Positions 22,986 to 35,100 of a stretch of 64,000 bases of DNA are shown in pieces (position 1 is the stretch's first letter; each line of letters starts with the position of its first letter). Where the stretch lies: NCBI GenBank assembly GCA_024760905.1, contig CM045750.1:18465419-18529418 (forward strand), written 5' to 3'. This DNA comes from Plotosus lineatus. Lineage: Eukaryota; Chordata; Actinopteri; Siluriformes; Plotosidae. Below the pieces are notes generated by a model, which searched no databases, was not told the origin of the DNA, and saw only the letters and a program-made list of their open reading frames with translations. The position numbers and the translations under genes are program-made.

Positions 22986-23330
22986 AGTCCTTATTTGTTT
23001 ATATAGAAATTCGTTACACACTTGGAAAGTTATGACCAACGGGTATAAAATAAGATGCTTTTTCCAATTTTATTATTATTATTCAGCGCCCTATACCACC
23101 AGACCACCACTACCCCCTGATGAGCCACTAAGCTCGGGTGTAAAAAGCCCAACAGACTTAGCTTTTACCCGTTCAGCTCTACTGCACTCCACTACGATTC
23201 CCACACTCTACCACGATTGTCAACAAAATGTAATAAATCATATTAATTGTGCTAATTTTTATAATAATCCAAGAAACAAAAGATGCAAGAGCAATATCTA
23301 AATAACCTTTACACAATCAAATAGTTCAAA
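22986..23330. other. Gene-free stretch of repeat fragments
   Basis: Contains a short dispersed word around AGTTATGACCAACGGGTATAAAATAAG (split between motifs, about 23025-23060) also present at 31778-31805, and fragments of SINE heads. No open reading frame here looks like a gene. Confidence 0.5.
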
Positions 23331-24248
23331 GGAGGGGTAACCGGTGAACCTGCTGGTGTTGAGCCACCCCAGGCTGACTGATGCGTGTATGGGGAGTGAG
23401 GGGTAGAACATCTGATCTAATCCCATAGAAGAGCTGCTGAGCACAAACATCTGAAACTATTAATGCTGGACATGAGAGAAAGGAGTCACAACACACAGGG
23501 TATTTACACTCGCTGTGTATAGGGCTGCCTAACCACAGGCGGTGTTAATGTTATGGTCAATCAGTGTACATATGCTATTGTTTCTGTGTACTCTGTATTC
23601 TGAAAACATGTAATAATAAATCTGAGTAGATCTTAAACTTGATCTTGAATTTGATCTTGAGCTTGTTAATCCAAACAAATATCGTAGGCTTTGTTTACTA
23701 AGAAGATTTATTCAAATAGAACGACGAGATGTACACGAAAGCAGCTCACACACGTTTATTTTCGACGAGTATTGATTCTTTAGAAGTTGTTTATCGGGTC
23801 TGCCTTTATAATAAAAAGTTAATATTTTAAATGTATATGAGAAGTCCATAATTATAGATTCGGAAAATTGTAAAAATGAAACGCAGACACATGTACAGAC
23901 TCACCCAGCGAACCATGTGACTCCAGAACATTTCAATGTTTCATGAATTAAGGTTGTATGAATAAAATGTGATCTGAAGTGATGTAGGCAGTTGAAGTTG
24001 AAAGAACATTTAAACATTTATGTATTAGAATAATATTACAGTTTTTATTAGAGTTCAGTTCTCGTTTATATTTCATTCATGATTCTCTATCATTGTTCTG
24101 CTACAATACAGTGACTACATTATAAAATAAATTCTACACGAGTAAATCAAGTACATTTTCACCCTCTTTCTCGTCTGATACTTGATCTTGACCTTCTGAT
24201 TTGATGATTAAAAAAAGTGCTTTTTTTATCAGTAGACGCTTGAGCCTG

Positions 24249-24256
24249 ATTTGCAT
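24249..24256 (+). promoter_or_regulatory. Octamer-like element upstream of lectin gene 1
   Basis: ATTTGCAT is the reverse complement of the POU/Oct consensus ATGCAAAT. It sits about 130 bp upstream of the first splice donor, in a block conserved in all three lectin genes (GCCTGATTTGCATAAGAG). It is kept in gene 2 (43581-43588) and altered in gene 3. Function is inferred only from the motif and its conservation. Confidence 0.4.
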
Positions 24257-24289
24257 AAGAGATTTAGTAATACTGTAGAAGGGTTTGGT

Positions 24290-24381
24290 GTCCAGGTTGT
24301 TTTTTTTTTATATCAACTTGGTTGTGGGTGGTGAAGAAACAGAGCTTCTACACCAGTGGAGTTTAAGTCAGTAGATTACAG
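24290..24381 (+). other. Lectin gene 1, 5' UTR exon (end at splice donor 24381)
   Basis: A non-coding first exon is inferred from a conserved block ending in GATTACAG followed by the donor GTAAGT at 24382. Equivalent blocks precede gene 2 (donor after 43708) and gene 3 (donor after 62450). The transcription start is not determined; 24290 is only a guess from the conserved boundary. Confidence 0.5.
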
Positions 24382-24991
24382 GTAAGTTTAATGTCTATTC
24401 ACTACATTTTAGTATTTGCACAGTATTTCTGATTAAGGTATGACGTCTTGTCATTTATATGAGTTCCATACTTATCTAGCCTTTTTAATTTTGATAATTA
24501 TGGTGTTAATAAATGACCACGCTGGGTAACTCCCGAGCCTGGTCATTTCTGTGTGGAGTTTGGCATGTCCCGTCTTCTCGGGTTTTGTGCGTTCCAATTT
24601 AGTTACACAGTTTAAAAACACCCATATTGTGGGCTAACTGGCTGTTCTGATTTGCCCCTGGCTGTGAAAGTAAATGGTGGTGTGAGTATTGGCCTTGTGA
24701 GGGTCTGTTCAGCTGTTCAGGGTATATCCCACTTTTACCCAATGTTGGCTGGAATAGGCTTTAGCCTCCCTGCAACCCTAGTAGGATTAAATGGATCGTT
24801 GAGTGATTGAGTAAACTGCCCCCACAAGACAATACTTTTCAATACACATATTCAACACTAATTAAGAGAAATTGAATTTTTCTTTTGAATTTTATAATGT
24901 GGTGTTTTATGTTCTTTCATTTTATTGTATAATATAAAGATTTAATCAGAACTTTAAGCAATTTTTCTTGTTTTCTAGATACTAGTTCATT

Positions 24992-25025
24992 ATGAAGGTA
25001 TTTCTTTTTTTCCTGCACTTCATAG
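24992..25025 (+). CDS. Lectin gene 1 exon 1 coding part (signal peptide)
   Basis: ATG at 24992 follows an acceptor (TTTTCTAG, exon from 24979). Eleven codons plus one base encode a hydrophobic leader, then the donor GTGAGT. The start is chosen because the same ATG and leader occur in genes 2 and 3. Confidence 0.85.
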
Positions 25026-28000
25026 GTGAGTGTGTTCACATAAGTATCTTATTTTATTTATTCACAATATACATAATACTACTATTTTTAACCAATTTTT
25101 ACTCTTTTTAATTTGTGTTCTTGAATTTTTTTATTGCACTAAAATATTCATTAGTTTATTCATGTGTTTTCGATACTGTATATATATATGATGTGATGTT
25201 TAGCAACTAGTATTGCAAAACTTTCAAGCAGGATTGAACCCTTTAATAAAACCATTTAGACAAATAACAACATCTACATAAATCCAGCGGAACAGCGGTG
25301 GCCTGGTTCTAAAGGTGCTGGAGCACTGATCCTGAGGTTGGGGGTTGAAGCCCCACTCTCCACGGGTTGTCCTCCCAGTGCAGCTAACTTGGTTATCAAA
25401 GGCCGGCCATGTCTCTCACTGTCTGGTGTGAGGTTCATTTAAAAGAACCATTGCTGACTTTTGTCAAGAGTAGCTGCATAGCCATCAGCGTGTTTCTGTC
25501 CTGCGATGGTCCGGCAAGCTCTCTAGGGTATACTCTGCTCTCGCCTGGAGTCAGATGGGATGGGCGCCAGCCTCCCCGCAACTCTAATTAGGATGAAGCA
25601 GTTGCAGAAAATGAACTGAACTGAATGATATTCATGGCAAGTAATTTACCATCAGGTGTAGTAGAGTAATAGAATCCAACAGACCAAGCAGTCATGATCT
25701 GCATGGTGCTGATTCTGTGTAATTGAACCACTAATTGAAAGGGGCATGTTCAAAATGGCAGGGATTTAGCAACCAATCAGCTCCAGAAAGAACAAAGAAG
25801 GTCTAAAGTTACCTGAGAGTCTTGTTACAATTAGAAGACGCCTGTGAAGCCGAGCTATCGGCAAGAAACCCCCACAAATTTCCACTGCTGACAAAAAGCC
25901 AAATGCTGAAGAGGTTACAATTTACCAAAGAGCACATCGACTGACCTAAAGAGAAATGGAGAAACATTTTGTGGCCCGATGAAAGGAAGATTTTTCTTTT
26001 GGGGTCGAGACACCCCTAGATAACTCCCATACATTGAATTCAAGCCACAGTACGCTGTGAAGACATGAAACATTATTGCAGCAGCATCACGATATGGGGA
26101 TGTTTCTCATACTACGGTGTCAGACCTATTTATTGCATCCCAGGGATCATGGATCAGTTTTGAATATGCAGAACATTTGAAGAGGTCATGATGCCTCATG
26201 CTGAAGAGGAAATGCCCTTGAAATGGGCTCCAACAAGACAACGACCCCAAACACAGAGGGAAACGTGCAATCGGTTCCAGACCAACAAGATTGATGTTCT
26301 GGAGCGGAAGCCCAATCCAAGACCTTAATCCAAAAGAAAACTTGAAGGGTGAGATCACAAATGCAGCTTCTGAGGCAAAACCAAGAGATACTGAAGAATT
26401 GAATAATGTAGTCCAATCGTCCTGGGCTGGAACACCTGCTCACAGGCGCCAGAAGTTGGTCGACTCCACAACACAGATGTGCAGCAGCTCTCAGAAACAG
26501 TGTTTATACAAATAAATATTAGTGCCGTGATTCAAAGGAAAACAAAATTTTAAACCATTTTTCAGTTTATACACTGAATATTTGAGTTTCTTCTTTTCTT
26601 TTCCTTTCAGCTTTTCCCTTTTTTCAGGGGTTGCCACAGCGAATCATCTGACATCATCTGGCATGTTTGATTTGGCATAGGTTTTTACGTCAGATACCCT
26701 TCCTGACACAACCCTTTAGCAAGGGGCAGAAACACGCTGAGTTTGAAAGGAAGAAATGCAGACTCTGATATTTTTAATAGTCTAATATTCACTTTTCTTC
26801 AATTTCTTTAAAAGAATAGCACATTTGATATATTTTTCTTCATGTTTTGATTTGGAATAGAATGTGTCGTGTTCCCAATGCATTTGCGTGTACAGTATTG
26901 AAATAAAAGCAATTATAAGGATTTTGAGCTTTATTCCCTTTTTAAACACAATGCTATTATTTTACAACTGTAGCCTATTAACCACAACATCTCCATACTG
27001 CCTCTGTACAAAACCCAACCTTTTTGTAAATTTTAGATGTGAATGTAGCCTATAAATCTCGACTGCCTTCCTGTAACTACCAACATCAGATTTAAACTTT
27101 AATGCTTACCTTGAAAAAGAGACCGAAGCTTTATGGTACGAAATTGATCAAATCATATTTTGTGCAGCGATCTCTTGAGCGACCCTTGAACACAACTTTC
27201 TCGTAATGTGTACCCAGCACTGGGGAAGAACTGTCATGATATGACTTTACCTTCTTACAGTGATGTGACAAATAATTTTCAGGCGTTCTGGATTTAATTA
27301 TGAACTTTATTTCATTATATTTGCATTAAAATGTAAAGAAAGCTTTTTTTTTTTCAGGTGTTGGCCCAGCCGCCCTTTCTGTTCTTCGACCTGTAGCTCA
27401 CGAGTACCACGTGATCAAGAAAAAGATGACATGGACAGCAGCACAGACTTACTGCAGGGAAACATATGAAGATTTGGCTACAGTAGAGGGTGAAAATGAC
27501 TGGGTCAGGCTAAATGCAGAAGTTGAAAGGGAAGGTCTGTCAACTAACATCTGGGTCGGACTGTATAATGCTATAAACAGTTGGCGTTGGTCCTATGACG
27601 ATGTTCCACTGGAAAATACTTTTAAACTCTGGAACGTGGGCAATGGACAGCCAGATAATGAAGGTGGGGATCAATCCTGTGGCCAAACGGGCCCATATGG
27701 ACAGTGGTGGGATTACCCGTGTACGAGTCTTTATCCCTTTATATGTTACAATGGTAAGTAAACTGTTGTTGTTGTTGTAGGTTAATACAATATAAAGGGA
27801 TGAATGAGGTAAGTTGACAGGTGGAGAAGCTCTCACATTGCACACTGTCAAGATTTTTATGTTCGGACGTTTGTTTTCTGTGGACATATCTTCAAAGCTC
27901 ATGTATGATTAAACTTTTCTTTCCGGTCTTTCAAAAGTATTAAAAAATGACCAACTCACCCACATCTGCCGAACCGCTTGATCCTATTCAGGTCACATGG

Positions 28001-31000
28001 CCACTGGAGCCCATTTCAGCTTTCCTGGGTGAAACCGTTGTATGTACACCCTGAGCAGCTCTCCAGATTATCGCAGATAACCACAACACCACTGTTCCAA
28101 TCTCACACTGCATTGATTTAGAATTTAGTGCGTTGTACAGATATGCACGTCACAGCTACACTAATTAAACTCTTTATGATTTCACAGCTAATAATGTCAA
28201 CAGATTTGTTGGTGTCACTATTGAATTGACCTGGATTGAAGCTCAGGCCCACTGTCGGAAGTTTCACACAGATCTGGCAACTGCAACTACTGAAAGTGAC
28301 AACAATGCAATGCAGCAAATAGCAGAGTCTCAGGGTGCATCTTGGATCGGCCTGTACAGGGACGCATGGATGTGGTCAGATGGATCAAACACATCAAACG
28401 TCCAATGGGGTTCTGGACAACCTAATAATATTTATAACAATGAAGACTGTGCTGTGGTGAATAATGGGGTGTTGGAGGACAGAAACTGCGGCCAGACCTT
28501 AAATTTCATTTGTCACACGAGTGAGTTTGTTTTTATTTTTTAAATCAGAATAAAATTTGTTGTATGTATAATCCCCCCCTCTCCTCGGACAGACTGTATT
28601 CTGTTAGGCATCCAATACAATATTATTCATTCAAAATATTGTCTTGTTTCTGATTGGTGGAAAGACAGTAAGTAATTTTCTGGATTATTCTTGAAGGCGG
28701 TTTATTGCATCATAGACATCAGATAAGTAGAAAAATTATTGCATGATTGGCACATGCAAATCTGTCAACCTTAAAATATTTTAACCGCCTAACAATTATA
28801 GAATTTGACTTTCATAGTATATTGAGAATTATTTTGTCTATATCTGTTGTATATATTAAATTTGATTTAGTTGTGTTTTAATAACTTTAAATTAGTCATT
28901 ATAATCAAAACTGGGGAACCACAGTGGAGGGAGTGTGGACTTTGCAAGCAAACCATATAATAACAGACATTCTCCTCCTCTGTGTTTGTGTCTATATGTT
29001 GGTTCAGCAAGGGAACAGCAAACAATGAAGCTGCAGGTGAAGTCTGAGGGGAGTTTGTTTAATCCTGAGGTCCAGACGGCTATTTTGGAGTCGGTGAGTC
29101 GAATAATGTCTCTGATACATGATATGCTTCATATGAGAAATATTTAAACATCTCTAGGAAGTGTTTTATTTCTTAACAAGATGTACCAAACACATTTATT
29201 ATATATAGATAATATATATTACAAACATGTTTACCAAGGGGGAAGTTTATGCGATCCTGTGTGTGTATGTCTTGGTCTCTGTGTATCTGTGTCTATCACC
29301 TCAATAACTTGAAAAGTAATGGATAGATTTTCAAGAATTTTTTTACAAATGGAGGTCTTGGGCCAACAAATAATTTTGGGTTTGAGACAATATGGAGAAA
29401 ATTACCTTCGGCACAGAAAGAGGAGGCTCCTCTTCTTCTTCTTCTTTTCCTCTCGGCTGTTCCCTTCAGGGGTCGCCACAGCAAACCATCTGCCTCCATC
29501 TCGCCCTGTCCTCTGCATCTTCTTCTCTTACTCCAATGACCTTCATGTCTTCCTTCACCACATCCATAAATCTCTTCTTTGGTCTTCCTCTAGGCCTTCT
29601 GCCTGGTAGTTCCAACCTCAGCATCCTACTGCCAATATAATACACACTATCCCTCCTCTGTACATGTCCAAACCATCTCAATCTAGCCTCTCTGACTTTG
29701 TCTCCAAAACATCTTACATGGGCTGTCCCTCTGATGTACTCATTTCTGATCCTATCCATCCTCGTTACTCCCAGAGAGAACCTCAATATTTTCATCCCTG
29801 CTACCTCCAGCTCTGCCTCTTGCCTTTTCCTCAGCGCCACTGTTTCTAAGCCATACAACATTGCTGGCCTCATCACCGTCTTGTACACTTTTCCCTTCAT
29901 TCTTGCCGATACTCTCCTATCACACATCACACCGGACACTTTTCTCCATCCATTCCAACCTGCCTGCACGCGCTTCTTCACCTCTTTTCCACACTCTCCA
30001 TTGCTCTGGATTGTTGAGCCTAAGTACTTAAAATCCTCCACCTTCTTTATCTCTGCCCCCTGTAACCTCACCGTTCCTCTTGAGTCCTTGTCGTTCACAT
30101 ACATGTATTCTGTCTTACTGAGACTAACCTTCATTCCCCTCCTTTTCAGGCCATACCTCCACCTCTCTAGATTTCCCCCCACTTGTTCTCTGCTCTCACT
30201 ACAGATCACAATGTCATCTGCAAACATCATAATCCATGGAGATTCTTGCCTAACCTTGTCTGTTAGCCTGTCCATCACCATTGCAAACAAGAAGGGGCTC
30301 AGAGCTGATCCTTGATGCAGTCCCACCTCCACCTTGAACTCTTCTGTACTGCACCACTCTAGCATACTTCTCTGCCACTCCAGACTTCCTCATGCAATAC
30401 CACAGTTCCTCTCGGCACCCTGTCATATGCTTTGTCCAGATCCACAAAGGCACAATGCAGTTCCCTCTGACCTTCTCTGTACTTCTCTATTAACATCCTC
30501 AAAGCAAACATTGCATCTGTGGTGCTCTTTCTTGGCATGAAACCAAACTGTTGCTCACAAATGCTGACCTCTGCCCTTAGTCTAGCTTCCACTATTCTTT
30601 CCCATAACTTCATCGTATGGCTCATCAACTTTATCCCTCTGTAGTTGCCGCAACTCTGCATGTCTCCCTTGTTCTTAAAAATGGGCAACAGCACACTTCT
30701 CCATTCCTCCGGCATCTGCTCACTCTCTAAGACCTTGTTGAATGTTCTTGTCATAAAATCTACTGCTACCTCTCCGAGACACTTCCATACCTCCACAGGT
30801 ATATCATCAGGGCCAACTGCCTTTCCATTCTTCATCCTCTTCAGTGCCCTCCTCACTTCACCCTTACTAATCTTTGCTACTTCCTGGTCCTCAACAGTCA
30901 CCTCTTCTACTCTTTTTTCTCTCTCATTTTCCTCGTTCATCAGCTCTTCAAAGTACTCTTTCCATCGTCCCAGCACACTTCTGTCATCAGTCAAGACATT

Positions 31001-32098
31001 TCCCTCTCTGTCTTTTATCACTCTAACTTGCTGCACGTCTTTCCCATCTCTATTTCTCTGCTGTGCTAACCTGTATAAATCATTTTCTCCCTCCTTACTG
31101 TCCAACCTATCATACAAGTCATCATATGCCCTCTGTTTGGCCTTTGACACCACTACCTTCGCCTTACGCTGTGTCTCCCTGTACTCCTGTTTACTCTCTT
31201 CGGTCCTCTCTGTGTCCCATTTCTTCTTAGCTAACCTCTTCTTTTGTACACACTCCTGCACTTCCTCATTCCACCACCAAGTTTCCTCGTCCACTTTCCT
31301 TCCAGAGGACACACCAAGTACTCTCCTACCGGTCTCCCTGATCACATTGGCTGTGGTTGTCCAGTCATCTGGAAGCACTTCATGACTACCTAAAGCCTGT
31401 TTCAACTCCTCCTTGAAGACAACACGACACTCTTCCTTTTTCAGCTTCCACCACTTTGTCTTCTGCTCTGCCTTTGCCTTTTTCACCTTTCTCACCATCA
31501 GCGTCATCCTGCACACCACCATCCTATGCTGTTTGGCAACACTCTCACCCACTACTACTTTGCAGTCACTGATTTCCTTCAAATTACATCGCCTACACAA
31601 GATGTAGTCTACCTGTGTGCTCTTACCTCCGCTTTCATAAGTCACCCTATGCTCCTGTTTCTTGAAGAAAGTATTCACCACAGCCATTTCCATCCTTTTT
31701 GCAAAATCGATCAACATATGTCCTTCTGTGTTCCTGTCCTGGATACCAAACCTGCCCATCACTTCCTCACCACTTGGCAAGTTATGACCAACGGATATAA
31801 AATAAGATGCTTTTTCCAATTTTATTATTATTTTTTAGAAATGACAAAAATTAACATTGGATTTCATTCTATAGTCCAAAGACATGCGCCATGCACGAGG
31901 GTCAGTGAGACTGCTGGTGGGGTGGAGGTGGTTCCCCCATTTTTTTCTCTTTGACTTGAATCAAAGCCCATTACAACCCTTCAAATGTTCTCCCTCTCAC
32001 ACATGACCAGCACCAATCAGTGAGCGGAGCACTTGAATGCTTTCACTCATCTTTTCCAACTGCTCCACATGCATTTAGCCCCACCACCACCACCACCA

Positions 32099-32132
<34 letters not shown>

Positions 32133-35100
32133 ACCCTATCAGAGATCACCTACTTGGTCCCTTAATTGTCCCTTGGTCCCTTGGTCCCTCCTTGTTTACA
32201 AGAAACACGCCTTCCTTTTTCATCACCAGCATACACGTGCACAGAGAGAGAGAGAGAGAGATTATTTATTTTATCATGATGGTGTGGCATTATGGCATTT
32301 TAATAAAGTACATTTGCAGTGGGATTTGATCAAAGTGCAAAGTGAGTCAATACCATCATCACGATGGAGTTTTAATGCTTTCTAATCAGATGAGATTTAA
32401 TCAACGTATGTTGAGCTCTGGTGGGGCCGATGATGTTGTGGTTAGGGTGTTGTGCACAAGATCGGGAGGTTGTGTGTTCAAATCCCACTTAAACCCCCGG
32501 GCAAGATCTCCCGGGCCTCTGTTCACCCAGAAGTACCCGTCCTTCTCAAAAAATTAGCATATTGTGATAAACTTCATTATTTTCAATAATGTCCTGGTAA
32601 AAATTAAACTTTCATATATTTTAGATTCATTGCACACCAACTGAAATATTTCAGGTCTTTTATTGTTTTAATACTGATGATTTTGGCATACAGCTCATGA
32701 AAACCCAAAATTCCTATCTCAAAAAATGAGCATATTTCATCCGACCAATAAAAAAAAGTGCTTTTAATACTAAAAAAATTTAAATCTTCAAATAAATATG
32801 TTCAGTTATGCACTCAATACTTGGTCGGGAATCCTTTTGCAGAAATGACTGCTTCAATGTGGCGTGGCATGGAGGCAATCAGCCTGTGGCACTGCTGAGG
32901 TGTTCTGGAGGCCCAGGATGCTTCGATAGCGGCCTTAAGCTCATCCACAGTGTTGGGTCTGGTGTCTCTCAACTTTCTCTTCACAATATCCCACAGATTG
33001 TCCATAGGGTTCAGTTCAGGAGAGTTGGCAGGCCAATTGAGCACAGTAATACCATGGTCAGTAAACCATTTAGCAGTGGGTTTGGCACTGTGAGCAGGTG
33101 CCAGGTCGTGCTGAAAAATGAAATCTTCATCTCCATAAAGCTTTTCAGCAGATGGAAACATGACGTGCTCCAAAATCTCCTGATAGCTAGCTGCATTGAC
33201 CCTGCCCTTGATAAAACACGGTGGACCAACACCAGCAGCTGACATGGCACCTCAGACCATCACTGACTGTGGGTACTTGACACTGGACTTCAAGCATTTT
33301 GGCATTTCCTTCTCCCCAGTCTTCATCCAGACTCTGGCACCTTGATTTCCGAATGACATGCAAAATTTGCTTTCATCCGAAAAAAGTACTTTGGACCACT
33401 GCGCAACAGTCCAGTGCTGCCTCTCTGTAGCCCAGGTCGGATGCTTCTGCCGCGGTTTCTGGTTCAAAAGTGGCTTGACCTGGGGAATGCGGCACCTGTA
33501 GCCCAGTCCACTGCTTCCACAGGTCCCCCAAGGTCTGGAATCGGCCCTTCTCCACAATCTTCCTCAGGGTCTGGTCACCTCTTCTGGTTGTGCAGCGTTT
33601 TCTGCCACACTTTTTCCTTCCCACAGACGTCCCACTGAGGTGCCTTGATACAGCACTCTGGGAACAGCCTGTTCGCTCAGATTTCTTTCTGTGTCTTACC
33701 CTCTTGCTTGAGGGTGTCAATGATTTCCTTCTGGACAGCAGTCAGGTCGGCAGTCTTACCCATGATTGCGGTTTTGAGTAATGAACCAGGCTGGGAGTTT
33801 TTAAAAGCCTCAGGAATCTTTTGCAGGTGTTTAGAGTTAATTGGTTGATTCAGATGATTAGTTTAATAGTTAGTTTAGACTACCTGAACATGATATGCTA
33901 ATTTTTTGAGATAGGAATTTTGGGTTTTCATGAGCTGTATGCCAAAATCATCAGTATTAAAACAACAAAAGACCTGAAATATTTCAGTTGGTGTGCAATG
34001 AATCTAAAATATATGAAAGTTTAATTTTTATTAGTACATTACAGAAAATAATGAACTTTGTCACAATATGCTAATTTTTTGAGAAGGACTAGTAAAGTCT
34101 GTTGAGCTTTTTACACCCTCATCAGGCCGGTGCTTATCCCCAGTTTCTGTAGCATGAAGTGACTAGTTCAACTCCTGTTGGATGGAACGCGAGTCCATCG
34201 CAGGTTACCTTCCAAGTATATTTTTACTGATACCCATTTATACTGCTGGGTGATCAGAGGCACACTTGTGGTTGAGACCTTGCCCAGGGGTCTTCTCTAT
34301 TAACATCCTCAAAGCAAACATTGCATCTGTGGTGCTCTTTCTTGGCATGAAACCAAACTGTTGCTCACAAATGCTGACCTCTGCCCTTAGTCTAGCTTCC
34401 ACTATTCTTTCCCATAACTTCATCGTATGGCTCACCTCTTGTACTCTTTTTTCTCTCTTATTTTCCTCATTCATCAGCTCTTCAAAGTACTCTTTCCATC
34501 TTCCCAGCACACTTCTGTCATCAGTCAATACATTTCCCTCTCTGTCCTTTATCAATCTAACTTGCTGCACGTCCTTCCCATCTCTATTTCTCTGCTGTAC
34601 CAACCTGTATAGATCATTTGCTCCCTCTTTACTGTCCAACAAATCATACAAGTCCGCCCTCTGTTTGGCCTTAGCTACTGCTACTTTCGCCTTACGCTGT
34701 GTCTCCCTGTACTCCTGTTTACTCTCTTCGGTCCTCTCAATGAGCCACTTCTTCTTAGCTAAGCTCTTCCTTTGTACACACTCCTGCACTTCCTCATTCC
34801 ACCACCAAGTCTCTTTATCTACTTTACTTCCAGAGGACACACCAAGCAAGTACTCTCCTACCTGTGTCCCTGATCACATTTGCTGTGGTTGTCCAGTCAT
34901 CTGGAAGCACTTCCTGACCACCCAAAGCCTGTTTCAACTCCTCCTTGAAGACAATATCACCCTCTTCCTTTTTCAATTTCCACCACTTTGTCTTCTGCTC
35001 TGCCTTTGCCTTTTTCACCTTCCTCGCCATCAGCGTCATTCTGCATACCACCATCCTATGCTGTTTGGCAACACCCTCACCCACTACTACTTTGCAGTCA

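Noticed and set aside
29698..30315. 205-codon plus-strand frame over the RTE-like LINE, and similar Ser/Phe-rich frames at 30645-31385 and 34266-35186
   Set aside because: They are shadows of the minus-strand LINE coding sequence; their composition reflects antisense codons.
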